Part shown: positions 17,329 through 26,709 of the stretch, one piece after another
Layout of the letters: every line of letters starts with the position of its first letter
Numbering within the stretch: the first letter of the stretch is position 1
Assembly: GCA_020442165.1 (NCBI GenBank)
Contig: JAGRKV010000082.1
Location: forward strand, 1-56,416
DNA from: Hyphomicrobiaceae bacterium
GTDB taxonomy: Bacteria; Pseudomonadota; Alphaproteobacteria; Rhizobiales; Hyphomicrobiaceae
Reading direction: 5' to 3'
DNA length: 56,416 nt
Made by a program: the position numbers and the translations under genes
Notes under the pieces: model-generated
The model's input: only the letters and a program-made list of their open reading frames with translations
Databases searched by the model: none
Told to the model about the DNA's origin: nothing

Positions 17329-20046
17329 ATGACGACCGGGAAGACGCGCAATGGCAGGCCTGATGCTGCGCGTCGCGCGAAAAAACCGGTGCGGGGTGAA
17401 CGGCCTGCCAAAACGGTCAAACGCGAATCGAGGTCGCGGCATTCGCCTGATGCGAAAGAGGGCGTGGCGATTGTTGGTGCGCCGGCATCGGCCAAGGCGC
17501 AGTCACAGACACCGGCATCGAAACAGGCATCTGCCCGGGGAGCGACGGCAGATCTACCTGAGCCGTTCGCAACATTCTTTGCCACGAGAGGATGGACGCC
17601 CCGCCCGCATCAGATGGCGTTGATTGATGCCGCGCGAGCGCGGCAGTCGACTCTGCTGGTGGCTCCGACAGGTGCGGGCAAAACGCTGGCTGGCTTTCTG
17701 CCCAGCCTTATTTCGCTTTCAGGCAAGGGAGCGGGCCGAATCAAGGGTGCGGGGCTGCGCGTACTCTACATTTCTCCGCTGAAAGCACTGGCCAGTGATG
17801 TCGCCCGGAATCTGACAGCGCCCATCGCGGAGATGGAACTGCGTATCCGCACGGAAACGCGCACTGGCGATACCAGCGTGGCGCGCCGCCAGCGGCAGCG
17901 GGTACGGCCACCGCAAATCCTGCTGACGACGCCTGAGCAGCTGGCGCTCATGCTGAGCCACAAAGATGCGCCGCATCTGTTTGCGGATCTCGAAACTGTC
18001 ATTCTCGATGAGTTGCACGCGCTGGCAGCATCCAAGCGGGGCGATCTTCTGGCGCTTGATCTGGCGCGCTTGCGTCGGCATACCGCTGGTTTGATGGCGA
18101 TCGGGCTGTCGGCGACGGTGGCGCGTCCCAGTGAGCTGCGTGCCTTTCTCATGCCACAAGAGCGGCCGGACGAGCGGCTGGATCTGGCGCATTTCGTCGA
18201 TGCCGGGGCTGGACCGCGTCCGGAAGTGAAAATACTGGAACTGGATGAGCCGGTGCCGTGGTCGGGTCACTCGGCGCGCTATGCCATGGAGGAGATATAC
18301 AAGGCTATTGGACGTCATCGGCTGGCAATCGTGTTCGTCAATACGCGAATGCAGGCGGAACTGGTTTTTCAGGAACTGTGGCGGGTCAACGAAGATGGCT
18401 TGCCGATTGCGCTCCATCACGGATCGCTTGAAGCCGGGCGGCGCCGCAGGGTGGAGGCGGCGATGGCGGCGGGCACGCTGCGGGCGGTTGTTGCAACATC
18501 GACGCTCGATCTTGGCATCGACTGGGGGGATGTCGACCTTGTCGTCCATGTCGGCGCGCCCAAAGGCGCCAGTCGGTTCACGCAGCGGATCGGGCGTGCC
18601 AATCATCGCCTCGATGAGCCGTCACGCGCGATCCTTGTGCCGTCCAACCGCTTTGAAGTTCTGGAATGCCGAGCGGCGCTGGAAGCGGCTGACGAAGGCG
18701 CCCAGGATGCCGTGCTGTCGCGTTCCGGGGGGCTCGACGTTCTGGCCCAGCATGTGCTGGGCATGGCGTGCGCGGCTCCATTCGATCCGACCGAACTCTA
18801 CGAGGAAGTGCGCAGCGCGGCGCCATATGCCGGGCTCACGCGCGCGACATTCGATCGTGTCGTCGATTTCGTCGCGACCGGAGGCTATGCGCTCAAATCC
18901 TACGACCGATTTGCCAAGCTTCGCCCCGATGCGGAGGGAAAGCTCCGCATCGCCCATCCGCGTTTTGCGCAACAGTACCGCCTCAACGCCGGGACGATCG
19001 TCGATAGTCCGCTGATCCGCGTTCGGCTCGTTGGGGCGCGCACGGCCAAACGCGTTACCGGGCAGAGGGCGCTCGCTGGCGGGCGCGTGCTTGGCGAAGT
19101 GGACGAAGGTTTCGTCGAGCAGCTCGTGCCCGGTGATACCTTTGTCTTTGCCGGAGAGGTGGTGCGTTTCGAGGGCTTGCGCGAGACCGATGCCTTCGTT
19201 TCGCGGGCGTCGGCTCAAGATCCGAAGATTCCCAGTTATGGTGGCGGCAAGTTTCCGCTGTCGACGCATCTCGCGCTCCGCGTCAGGCGCATCCTGGCAG
19301 ACGAGACCCGTTGGAGCAGGCTGCCGGCGCCCGTCTTTGACTGGCTTGAGCTGCAAAGGGCCCGCTCCAAGATTCCAGGCGCGGATGAGGTTCTGGTGGA
19401 GACGTTTCCATGTGACAAGCGGCATCACCTCGTCGCATATCCGTTCGAGGGGCGGCTCGCGCATCAGACGCTCGGCATGTTGCTGACACGACGGCTGGAA
19501 CGGGCGGGCGCCAGCCCAACAGGCTTCGTTGCCAACGACTATGGTTTGTCGATCTGGTGCATGCGTGACCTGTCGGAGATGATTGCCAGGGGCAAGCTCG
19601 ATCTCGCCCGGCTTTTCGATGTCGACATGCTGGGAGACGATCTTGACGCCTGGCTTGCGGAATCAAGCCTCATGAAGCGCACGTTCCGGCTGGTCGCGGT
19701 GGTGGCGGGGCTCATCGAACGGCGGCATCCTGGGCGGGAAAAAAGCGGGCGCCAGGTCACGTTTTCGACAGACCTCGTTTACGATGTGCTGCGGCGGCAC
19801 GACCCCGGCCACATCCTGTTGGAAGCAGCCTGGGCGGAGGCGGCGACCGGTTTGCTTGACGTGGCGCGGCTCGGCGATTTTCTAGAACGCATCCGGCATC
19901 GTGTGCGGCATGTGGCGCTGTCCCGCGTTTCGCCGCTTTCGGTGCCGATCCTCCTGGAAATCGGACGGGAGGCGGTCGCGCAAGGTGGGAGGGAGGATGT
20001 ATTGAGAGAGGCAGCCGAAATGTTGATTCGCGAGGCTGCTCGCTGA
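17329..20046 (+). CDS. Ligase-associated DNA damage response DEXH-box helicase (Lhr-like)
   Basis: An ATP-dependent SF2 helicase of the Lhr superfamily (TIGR04121-type), usually encoded with an ATP-dependent DNA ligase, an exonuclease and the PdeM nuclease as a repair set. 905 residues. A basic low-complexity N-terminal tail occupies about 1-75; Walker A is APTGAGKT (112-119); the DEXH box is DELH (227-230). Motif III SAT (GLSATVA), helicase C motifs with QRIGRANH, and the long Lhr winged-helix/core C-terminal domain follow. The ATG is preceded by only a weak ribosome-binding site. pdeM follows 59 bases later on the same strand. The ligase and exonuclease partners are absent here. Confidence 0.92.
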   Translation: MTTGKTRNGRPDAARRAKKPVRGERPAKTVKRESRSRHSPDAKEGVAIVGAPASAKAQSQTPASKQASARGATADLPEPFATFFATRGWTPRPHQMALIDAARARQSTLLVAPTGAGKTLAGFLPSLISLSGKGAGRIKGAGLRVLYISPLKALASDVARNLTAPIAEMELRIRTETRTGDTSVARRQRQRVRPPQILLTTPEQLALMLSHKDAPHLFADLETVILDELHALAASKRGDLLALDLARLRRHTAGLMAIGLSATVARPSELRAFLMPQERPDERLDLAHFVDAGAGPRPEVKILELDEPVPWSGHSARYAMEEIYKAIGRHRLAIVFVNTRMQAELVFQELWRVNEDGLPIALHHGSLEAGRRRRVEAAMAAGTLRAVVATSTLDLGIDWGDVDLVVHVGAPKGASRFTQRIGRANHRLDEPSRAILVPSNRFEVLECRAALEAADEGAQDAVLSRSGGLDVLAQHVLGMACAAPFDPTELYEEVRSAAPYAGLTRATFDRVVDFVATGGYALKSYDRFAKLRPDAEGKLRIAHPRFAQQYRLNAGTIVDSPLIRVRLVGARTAKRVTGQRALAGGRVLGEVDEGFVEQLVPGDTFVFAGEVVRFEGLRETDAFVSRASAQDPKIPSYGGGKFPLSTHLALRVRRILADETRWSRLPAPVFDWLELQRARSKIPGADEVLVETFPCDKRHHLVAYPFEGRLAHQTLGMLLTRRLERAGASPTGFVANDYGLSIWCMRDLSEMIARGKLDLARLFDVDMLGDDLDAWLAESSLMKRTFRLVAVVAGLIERRHPGREKSGRQVTFSTDLVYDVLRRHDPGHILLEAAWAEAATGLLDVARLGDFLERIRHRVRHVALSRVSPLSVPILLEIGREAVAQGGREDVLREAAEMLIREAAR

Positions 20047-20105
20047 CAGCGCCAGCGGCGCTTCGGGCAGGGTACCTTTGCACCGGGAACGCGGGAGAAT
20101 CGGTG

Positions 20106-20828
20106 ATGCTGCAACTCAAGCCGGATCGCCTTGGGCATGACGACTTTGTCGAACAGCCGATCGTGGTGTGCGGCAAGGTCTTTCGCGGCGACATGTCGGG
20201 GGCACTGTTCTGGCCAGCCGAGCGGGCGCTCATCGTTGCTGACCTGCATCTGGAGAAGGGGTCGTCCTTCGCAGCCAAGGGACAGATGCTGCCGCCCTAT
20301 GATACGCGCGACACACTCGAACGGCTGGCGCACGCGATAGACCGTTATCAGGCCGAAACTGTGATCGCGCTGGGGGACAGCTTCCACGACGCTTCTGGGC
20401 CGGAGCGGATGCATGCCGATGACCTGGCGCTGCTGCGGATGATGCAGGACCATTGCGAATGGATCTGGATTACCGGGAATCACGATCCTGCGGAGACCGG
20501 GCATCTGGGCGGGCATGTGCGACAGGAGCTGACCGTCGAGGGGCTCACGTTCAGGCATTTGCCAGGACCTGGACACACGACGCATGAAATCGCGGGCCAT
20601 CTGCATCCAGCGGCAAAGGTTTCGCTCAACGGCCTGACGCTGCGCAGGCCGTGTTTTGTTGGCAATGGATTGAGACTCGTGTTGCCAGCTTTCGGCGCCT
20701 ACGCTGGCGGGCTCAACGTGCTGGACGATGCATTCGCTTCGATTGTTCCCGCCGACGGCCTGGCGATCTGGCTGCTCGGGCAGGAGGGGCTTTATCCTGT
20801 CGCACCGCGGCTGTTGCGCGGGGACTGA
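20106..20828 (+). CDS. pdeM: Ligase-associated DNA damage response endonuclease PdeM
   Basis: A calcineurin-like metallophosphoesterase acting as a metal-dependent nuclease in the ligase-associated repair set. 240 residues. The dinuclear metal motifs are all present: ADLHLEKG (D46, H48), GDSFHD (D91, H94), GNHD (N125, H126) and a later HEIAGHLHP segment. ATG at 20106 is preferred over the adjacent GTG at 20103; a GGGAG site lies just upstream. It follows the helicase by 59 bases, consistent with one transcript. A stem-loop at 20852-20873 follows the stop and may end the transcript. Confidence 0.92.
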   Translation: MLQLKPDRLGHDDFVEQPIVVCGKVFRGDMSGALFWPAERALIVADLHLEKGSSFAAKGQMLPPYDTRDTLERLAHAIDRYQAETVIALGDSFHDASGPERMHADDLALLRMMQDHCEWIWITGNHDPAETGHLGGHVRQELTVEGLTFRHLPGPGHTTHEIAGHLHPAAKVSLNGLTLRRPCFVGNGLRLVLPAFGAYAGGLNVLDDAFASIVPADGLAIWLLGQEGLYPVAPRLLRGD

Positions 20829-20851
20829 ACAGGTCTCCTGCCCTGGTCGAT

Positions 20852-20873
20852 GGGCAAGGCGGAGCCTTCGCCC
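20852..20873. terminator. Stem-loop between convergent pdeM and TIGR02186 genes
   Basis: GGGC-AAGGC, a three-base loop, then GCCTT-C-GCCC: a nine-pair stem with one bulged C, in the 90-base gap between convergent stops. There is no T-run on either strand, so intrinsic termination is uncertain. Confidence 0.35.
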
Positions 20874-20918
20874 GTCTCTGCCAGGATATGCCGGCAACGC
20901 TGGCCTATACCGGCGAAA

Positions 20919-21938
20919 TCAGTGGCTGCCCTTCTTGAACATGACCGAAGCGAGCAGGCCTGATGCGACGGCGATGAACACTGCGAATACGCCGTAAAGA
21001 AGCGGGTAGCCGAACGCAAAATTGTGCAGGAATCGCTCAACGCCCTCGCGCTGAAGGATGACGCGGTTGCTGTGCTTCGCGAGAAGCTTGCCGTCCTTGA
21101 AGAGATAGGTGTGCGTGAACAGTGGGCCCACCGGGACATTTGCCGGCAGCGAAATTGTGCTGCGGAAGAGGCTGCGGCCAATGAAGCCGACACCATAATC
21201 ACTCTTCTGATAGAGGCTCTCTTTCTGCTTCAGGCGGATGACCGCGCGGCGAAACTCATCGCGCTCTTCGGGCGTCATCTGAGCCTGATCGGCGGCAGGT
21301 GTCATGTGAACGCTATCGAAGCCAATCCGGTGCTGATCGAGCACGCGGACGTCGGCAATTTCCTCAACGGGCCTTGTCGAGGCGATGGCGTAATAGCTCG
21401 GTACATCCTCGAACCGCACGGATCGCGTGTTGATCCAGATGCCTGCGACATGGGCTTTGCGGCGGGCTATGAGCGGTGCTGGCGTGCCGTCGAGAATGAT
21501 CGCTACGTCATAGTAACCGGCTTCGGCTGTCGGCTGCCTGCTGTGCTCGACGGTGCCGAAGACCACGATTTCGGTGCCCGTGAAGCTCGACGTGACCGCG
21601 ACTGAGCGCGTGGAGACGTCAACCTCGACGCTCTCAGGTGGTCTTTCAGATTGCTTTTGGGCGGCGGTCTGAGTTGGCTGCGCGTCCACTGCTGCTGGCG
21701 GCTGCTGGGGCGCTGCCGCAGGGGCCGGGCTCACACGCTGCTGGGGCGGGGCGACTTGTTGTGCTGGTGCATAGCCCGGTTGCATCGGTTGATAGCCGGG
21801 CTGCTGATATCCGGATGGCGGATATCCCGGCTGCACCTGCGCATTGCCGGTCATCAGCGGCACCACCGCGGCGATCCCCAGGACGCCCATCGCAACCAGG
21901 CCGCCGACGATTGAAAATTTGCGCATCAGGGTTCGCAT
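20919..21938 (-). CDS. TIGR02186 family membrane-anchored protein
   Basis: A conserved alphaproteobacterial protein of unknown function (PF09608/TIGR02186), regularly adjacent to a TauE/SafE exporter. 339 residues from ATG 21936-21938, which has GGGGGAGG about seven bases upstream; the open frame continues to 21995. An N-terminal hydrophobic segment (about 7-30, signal peptide or anchor) is followed by a proline/glutamine/tyrosine-rich linker with repeated PGY motifs (about 37-65). A periplasmic domain spans about 100-300 and a C-terminal membrane span about 310-332 precedes a short basic tail (KKGSH). The start directly abuts the TauE stop, so the two are co-transcribed; a role in sulfur-compound or anion export with TauE is inference. 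Confidence 0.85.
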   Translation of the reverse strand: MRTLMRKFSIVGGLVAMGVLGIAAVVPLMTGNAQVQPGYPPSGYQQPGYQPMQPGYAPAQQVAPPQQRVSPAPAAAPQQPPAAVDAQPTQTAAQKQSERPPESVEVDVSTRSVAVTSSFTGTEIVVFGTVEHSRQPTAEAGYYDVAIILDGTPAPLIARRKAHVAGIWINTRSVRFEDVPSYYAIASTRPVEEIADVRVLDQHRIGFDSVHMTPAADQAQMTPEERDEFRRAVIRLKQKESLYQKSDYGVGFIGRSLFRSTISLPANVPVGPLFTHTYLFKDGKLLAKHSNRVILQREGVERFLHNFAFGYPLLYGVFAVFIAVASGLLASVMFKKGSH

Positions 21939-21939
21939 C

Positions 21940-22869
21940 TCAATGACCTCCCCCGAAGACGCTGCCAATGGAGAAGAGGTCGCTCGGTGTCGCAACCAGT
22001 CCGTACGCGATCCTCAAACAGACCAGAAGCACCAGGGCAGCAAGCAGGGCGCGAAGTTGTTCGCCCTTCAATTTCTCTCCGGCAACCGCACCAAACTGTG
22101 CTCCGATGACACCGCCTATCATCAGCAATAAGGCGAGGACAATATCGACTGTGTGGTTCTGTTTGGCGTGCATGATCGTGGTCGCTGCGGTCACGAAAAC
22201 GATCTGGAACAGCGACGTTCCAACCACGACATTGGTGGGCACGCGCAGCAGGTAGATCATCGCCGGAACCATGACAAAGCCGCCACCGACACCCATGATG
22301 GCGCCAAGAAAGCCTACAAAGGCGCCGATCAGCAGCGGCGGAATGGCGCTGATGTAGAGCTTGGAGCGGTGGAAGCGCATTTTGAACGGGAGGCCGTGGA
22401 TCCAGCTGTGCTGCCCCGGCCGGCGCGAGCTGACGGCCTTGCCGCCGCGCGCCTTCCGCATCGTACTCAGTGACTCGATCAGCATCAGCGTGCCGATCGC
22501 GCCGAGGAAGGTGACGTAGCTCAGTGAGACGAACAGTTCGAATTGGCCGATCTGGCGGAGGATCTTAACCACCTGCACGCCGATCGTTGAACCAAAGATG
22601 CCGCCCGTGAGCAGCACGATGCCCATCTTGATGTCGACGTTCTTGCGTCTGTACTGGGCAATGGCTCCCGATACCGACGACGCAACGATCTGAGCCGCTT
22701 CCGTGCCAACAGCGACGGCAGCAGGGATGCCGGAGAAGATCAGAAGCGGTGTCATCAAGAAGCCGCCGCCGACGCCGAACATTCCCGACAAGAAGCCCAC
22801 GGCCGCGCCCATGCCGAGAAATATGAAGATGTTCGCGGACATCTCGGCAATGGGGAGATAGAAATTCAT
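21940..22869 (-). CDS. TauE/SafE family sulfite/organosulfur exporter
   Basis: Inner-membrane permease of PF01925 with about eight membrane spans, 309 residues. It shows the internal duplication typical of the family: GFLSGMFGVGGGFLMTP in the first half and GFLGAIMGVGGGFVMVP in the second. Characterised relatives export sulfite, sulfoacetate or related anions. It is the first gene of a two-gene leftward operon with the TIGR02186 protein. Substrate is unknown here; proximity to the cys operon (7 kb away) is not evidence of a shared pathway. Confidence 0.9.
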   Translation of the reverse strand: MNFYLPIAEMSANIFIFLGMGAAVGFLSGMFGVGGGFLMTPLLIFSGIPAAVAVGTEAAQIVASSVSGAIAQYRRKNVDIKMGIVLLTGGIFGSTIGVQVVKILRQIGQFELFVSLSYVTFLGAIGTLMLIESLSTMRKARGGKAVSSRRPGQHSWIHGLPFKMRFHRSKLYISAIPPLLIGAFVGFLGAIMGVGGGFVMVPAMIYLLRVPTNVVVGTSLFQIVFVTAATTIMHAKQNHTVDIVLALLLMIGGVIGAQFGAVAGEKLKGEQLRALLAALVLLVCLRIAYGLVATPSDLFSIGSVFGGGH

Positions 22870-23088
22870 GAAGCCGTCCCTACATGCTCCAATCGGCGCA
22901 TGGTACTTTTCATCAGTTGTCGGTTTTGCGCTAACGTGATGATAAGGCGGAACGACGCACCTGCGATCGTCAACCTCACTCAGAACGCTTTGCTCCCCTG
23001 CATACGTTTCGCGCGAGGATCTTTCCGGGTCAATGCGACCATGTGCATCCGTTCGGGGGCGGAGAGCGGATGGGGGAGGGAATGAAGA

Positions 23089-23113
23089 AGGGCCCTGGGG
23101 TGCCCAGAGCCCT
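23089..23113 (-). terminator. Candidate terminator hairpin after the PodJ-like gene
   Basis: Read leftward: AGGGCTCTGGG, a short CA/CC loop, then CCAGGGCCCT and a short T-containing tail, about 30 bases after the stop at 23143. The stem is strong and the U-tract is poor. Confidence 0.5.
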
Positions 23114-23142
23114 GTTCAGGGTCATTCAAAGTGGTCCTGGGG

Positions 23143-26100
23143 TCAAATTTCGCCGCCAGCGACTGCCCGCGACTTCCAGGCCTCTCCCGCTGCGATCGGG
23201 TCGTTGGCGATGCGGTCGGCCTGCTTGACCCGCCAATTCGCAACCGTGGTCTTCGCTGCTTCCAGATCGGCGGGCTTCATTGCTGCCGCCAATTCATCAC
23301 GCCGCTTTTTTGCTTCCTGGTCGCCCTGGCGTGCCGCCAGTGCCAGCCACTTGTAGGCCGTCTTCTCGTCCTTGGTAACGCCCAGGCCGCTTTCGTAAAG
23401 CACCGCGAGATTGAATTGGCTGTCGGCTAGGCCATGGTCTGCCGCAGTCTGGAACCATTTTGCAGCCGCTGCATAATCGGGCACCGCGGCCGTCTTGCCG
23501 GCGCTCAGCACGGCAAGATTGTGCATGGCCTTGACGTTGCCCTGCTCGGCGGCGCGCAAATACCAATTCTTTGCTCGCGCATTGTCCTGCTTCACGGAGA
23601 GGCCGCGTTCGTAAAAGGTCGCGACACGATATTGAGCCTGGGCAAAACCGCGCGAGGCCGAGCGCTGATACCAGCTCAGTGCCTCGTCGAGATCCTGTGT
23701 CGTGCCTTTGCCCTCCGCGAAGCGGGCTCCTACTTCGAATTCTGCTGAAGGATCGCCCTTGGCCGCAGCCAGCCGCAACGACAACGGGCCGACTGTTGCA
23801 GGCGGCAGGTTCAAAGGCTGGCGGCGATTGTCGCTGAGTGACGGCTGTGCGGCGACCTCGGCTGGTGCGTCGGCCGTGGCATTGGCGCGCATGAAGCTGG
23901 GGATCATCGCTGGCGGGACGGATTGGACCTGCGCGGCACCGAGCTGGTCGGAAAGCTGGGCGGTGGCCCGACGCTCCTCCAGACGCGCCAGCTGGGCCAG
24001 CGTCGGGTTGCGCGCTGGGCGGGCAACGGTAATGCCAGCGGGCGGCGCGTTGCTGGAGATGGGATTCGCCGGGAGTGTGGAACGATTGAGCAGGCGGGGA
24101 TCGTTCTCAGAGGACTTGTCCGGCGCGCGCGTGTCCTGGTCTGGTGCAGCTGGAGCGGGTTCGAGATTTGACGATGGGCTCGATTTGGGCGCTTCCGCGG
24201 GCTGTTGCTGCTGGGCAGGCGCTTGTTCACCCGTGCTTGCCGGTCTTTCGGGCGTGGCAAGCGTGGGCGCAACCTCGGATTGGGTTTCCACCACCGGTGC
24301 TGTTTCGCCAGCTGCGCGCTGGATGGCGGGATCAACCTGTTCGAGGGCGATTGGCGCAGGCGCGGGGGCCCGCTTCTTCAAGATCATGAGCGCGCCGGGT
24401 ATGGCAATCATGAGCACGATTGCGCTGACCAGCAGTTTGCGTGACGGTTTGCGCAATTGGCTGGCGATCGACTTGCTCGCCGCGGCTGCGGGTTCGGTGG
24501 CCTTGAGCTGCGGCTTGGGCATCGTCATCGGCGCGGGGGCAGGATCGGTGACGGCGACCCGCGATGCTGCGCCGTTTCCTTCGGCTGGTGCCGGCGCGTT
24601 CTGCTCCGCCTTCATCTTGGCGCGACGTGCGTCGGCAATGAAGTCCTGGCGCAACCTCTCGATGGAGGCGGGGGGATTGCCCGCCGTGCGAGATTCGGCG
24701 GCGGACGTATTACGGCTCGCTTGTTGTGTCGATGCCCCGAAAGGGCGCGCGGCATCCTCACTGCGGCCGTCTTCAACGTCGTGGCCGATCGAGGAGTAGC
24801 GATCTGTTTCGTAGCCGGACTGGGCACGGGCGGCCATGGCGCTGGCAGCTTCGGCCGCGCGCTGGGCGCTGGCTCCAACATCGGAATCGGCGCCAAAGCG
24901 CACATGTTCGCGTACATATTCTTGTGGTGCCGACTTGGCGTGCGAAGTCTCTAGCGCGTCGACGCGGTCGAGCACGCGGATCATCGCGCGCTGCATCGTG
25001 TCGAGCATCGCCGCGGTCTGTTCGTCACCTTCGCGGCGTTCGTTGATGAATTGGTCGATGAGCTGGCGGATGGCATCGAGGTTGTCGCCGTTCCCGCTTT
25101 CGGGACGGGCGATATCGGCAAAGCGCGAGGCGACGTTTTCAGCCGCCGCATTTGCCAGACGGGCGAAGTCGGGCAGCGGCGCCGGGGCCGGCTGAGGAAT
25201 ATTGATGCGGCTGGAGATCTGCTCGACGGCGGCAGAGATCAGGGGCTCCAGATCCTGCGGGTTGCCAGCGCGATCCAGGGCATCGTCTAATCGCGGGTCG
25301 GCGAGACGGTCCATGACGGTGGAGAGCGCGTGCTCGATGCCGTCGAGGCGTGTGAACTGGGCGCGGGCGTCGTCGAACTGCGCGGTCAGATCGGCGAGAT
25401 GAGCTTCGAATTGCTGCAGGCCGTCCAGATCCGTTCTGGTGGCGACATGCGAAATTGCTTCAGCGAAACGGTCTTCGAGCTGATCGAAGCGGTTGGCCAG
25501 GGCAACCAGTGCATCGTCACTATTGTTGTGGCCCAATACGTCCTCAACCTTGCGAGCGATGTCGACGAAGCGCCCATCGAGCCATTCCCGCTCAGTGTCG
25601 AGAAGGCCCGTGCGGATGTCGCGAGCGGGCGCTGGGCTATGCGTATGTGCAGCGTGGAGCAAGGCGAGGCCTTCCTGCTCGGCGTGAGCGAGTTCGACAT
25701 GTGGCTCCGGCTCCATTTGGGCAACCGGCCCAAGTGCCCGCTCGTAATGCGCGGCCAGTGCGTCAGCCGCCTGCTGGTCCCATGTCGATTCATCGTTGGC
25801 GATCACGGAATCTTCGGAATCCGCGGAATGCGCGAGTTGGGCAAGATTGGACGTGGCCACTGTGACAGGCACAGTTTGCTGGAGGGGCTGCTCGGTTGCG
25901 GCATCATCGGCTACAGCGGCGGTTTCGGCAAAGATCGACATTGCCCGAGTTGCTGCGGCTGGTGCCGACCTTGCGGGTGCAGTCTGGGGCTGCTCTTCGC
26001 GATGGGCCGAGGAGATCCTGTCGGCCAGCATGTTGACGCCGGATTCGATGCTTTCGAAGGCGGCGAGGAATTCCGCGGGCACCTTCTTCTTATAGCTGCG

Positions 26101-26298
26101 GGCTTCGGCGCCCAGCGTTTCAACCCGTGCGAGCATGCGCTCCAGCGCGGCGGTCTGGCGCTCATCCGATTCGGCCACCTGCGAGGCAATGCGCTCGATC
26201 AGCGAACGCAAATCGTCGGCTCTGCAAGCCCCATCATCTACTTGGTTTGAAAAGTTGTCGGAGCTGCCGCCCGCGCCGCTTCCGAATTGCGTCGCCAT
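23143..26298 (-). CDS. PodJ-like polarity protein: coiled coil, single TM, Sel1 repeats
   Basis: A large bitopic membrane protein of 1051 residues. The cytoplasmic N-terminal part (about 1-610) is acidic, alanine/glutamate-rich and largely helical or coiled-coil. A single membrane span lies near 625-645 (KLLVSAIVLMIAIPGALMIL). A proline-rich periplasmic linker follows, then four consecutive 36-residue Sel1 repeats (about 845-1000). This is the architecture of Caulobacter PodJ, the polar scaffold controlling pilus, holdfast and division asymmetry; unlike PodJ, the C terminus shows no peptidoglycan-binding domain. Start ATG at 26296-26298, with GGGGA upstream; starts at 26310 and 26316 are alternatives. 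It is monocistronic. Polar localisation is inference. Confidence 0.78.
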   Translation of the reverse strand: MATQFGSGAGGSSDNFSNQVDDGACRADDLRSLIERIASQVAESDERQTAALERMLARVETLGAEARSYKKKVPAEFLAAFESIESGVNMLADRISSAHREEQPQTAPARSAPAAATRAMSIFAETAAVADDAATEQPLQQTVPVTVATSNLAQLAHSADSEDSVIANDESTWDQQAADALAAHYERALGPVAQMEPEPHVELAHAEQEGLALLHAAHTHSPAPARDIRTGLLDTEREWLDGRFVDIARKVEDVLGHNNSDDALVALANRFDQLEDRFAEAISHVATRTDLDGLQQFEAHLADLTAQFDDARAQFTRLDGIEHALSTVMDRLADPRLDDALDRAGNPQDLEPLISAAVEQISSRINIPQPAPAPLPDFARLANAAAENVASRFADIARPESGNGDNLDAIRQLIDQFINERREGDEQTAAMLDTMQRAMIRVLDRVDALETSHAKSAPQEYVREHVRFGADSDVGASAQRAAEAASAMAARAQSGYETDRYSSIGHDVEDGRSEDAARPFGASTQQASRNTSAAESRTAGNPPASIERLRQDFIADARRAKMKAEQNAPAPAEGNGAASRVAVTDPAPAPMTMPKPQLKATEPAAAASKSIASQLRKPSRKLLVSAIVLMIAIPGALMILKKRAPAPAPIALEQVDPAIQRAAGETAPVVETQSEVAPTLATPERPASTGEQAPAQQQQPAEAPKSSPSSNLEPAPAAPDQDTRAPDKSSENDPRLLNRSTLPANPISSNAPPAGITVARPARNPTLAQLARLEERRATAQLSDQLGAAQVQSVPPAMIPSFMRANATADAPAEVAAQPSLSDNRRQPLNLPPATVGPLSLRLAAAKGDPSAEFEVGARFAEGKGTTQDLDEALSWYQRSASRGFAQAQYRVATFYERGLSVKQDNARAKNWYLRAAEQGNVKAMHNLAVLSAGKTAAVPDYAAAAKWFQTAADHGLADSQFNLAVLYESGLGVTKDEKTAYKWLALAARQGDQEAKKRRDELAAAMKPADLEAAKTTVANWRVKQADRIANDPIAAGEAWKSRAVAGGEI

Positions 26299-26709
26299 TA
26301 TATTCCCCATTATCACTCGCTTCAGGCGTCCCGAGGAGCGGCTCCACTGGGGAGGGCCGAACGTGTCCAGTCCGTTCGACTTTGCCGTGTCGGGATAAAC
26401 GCCGGTTCGGACGCGACACGAGCTAGAACCACCACGATCGAAGCTCGCAGTGGGCAGTAAATGTTCGGTTAAGTGCCCGCTAACATGTGCTCATTGATCG
26501 ATAATCCCCGTGTTTTGGGGGTTGTCGACGCTACCGGTACTGCCGATATATCGGGGGGACTATGGCTTGTTGCCCTCAAGGGTATGAGTGATTCGGTGCG
26601 TTTCATGCGAATCATCGGTGCCGCGGGGCTATCTCGCGGCATCATGATTTGCCAAACTGCCGCTCTGCCATGCCGCAAGGTAGGGCATGCAACTATTGGG
26701 AGAATTGCG
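26299..26709. other. Divergent intergenic region upstream of the PodJ-like and exported coiled-coil genes
   Basis: About 410 bases. It contains a perfect 7-base stem-loop at 26619-26641 (TGCCGCG, 9-base loop, CGCGGCA) about 70 bases upstream of the rightward gene. An in-frame extension of that gene reaches 26473 but lacks the signal-peptide start and is unlikely to be translated. Confidence 0.4.

Noticed and set aside
23702..24799. 365-codon frame antisense to the PodJ-like gene
   Set aside because: Long only because of alanine/proline-rich codons on the opposite strand; low-complexity Gly/Ser/Arg translation with no domain.
26473..26709. 79-codon upstream extension of the exported coiled-coil protein
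   Set aside because: It would bury the signal peptide; the ATG at 26710 has a proper ribosome-binding site.
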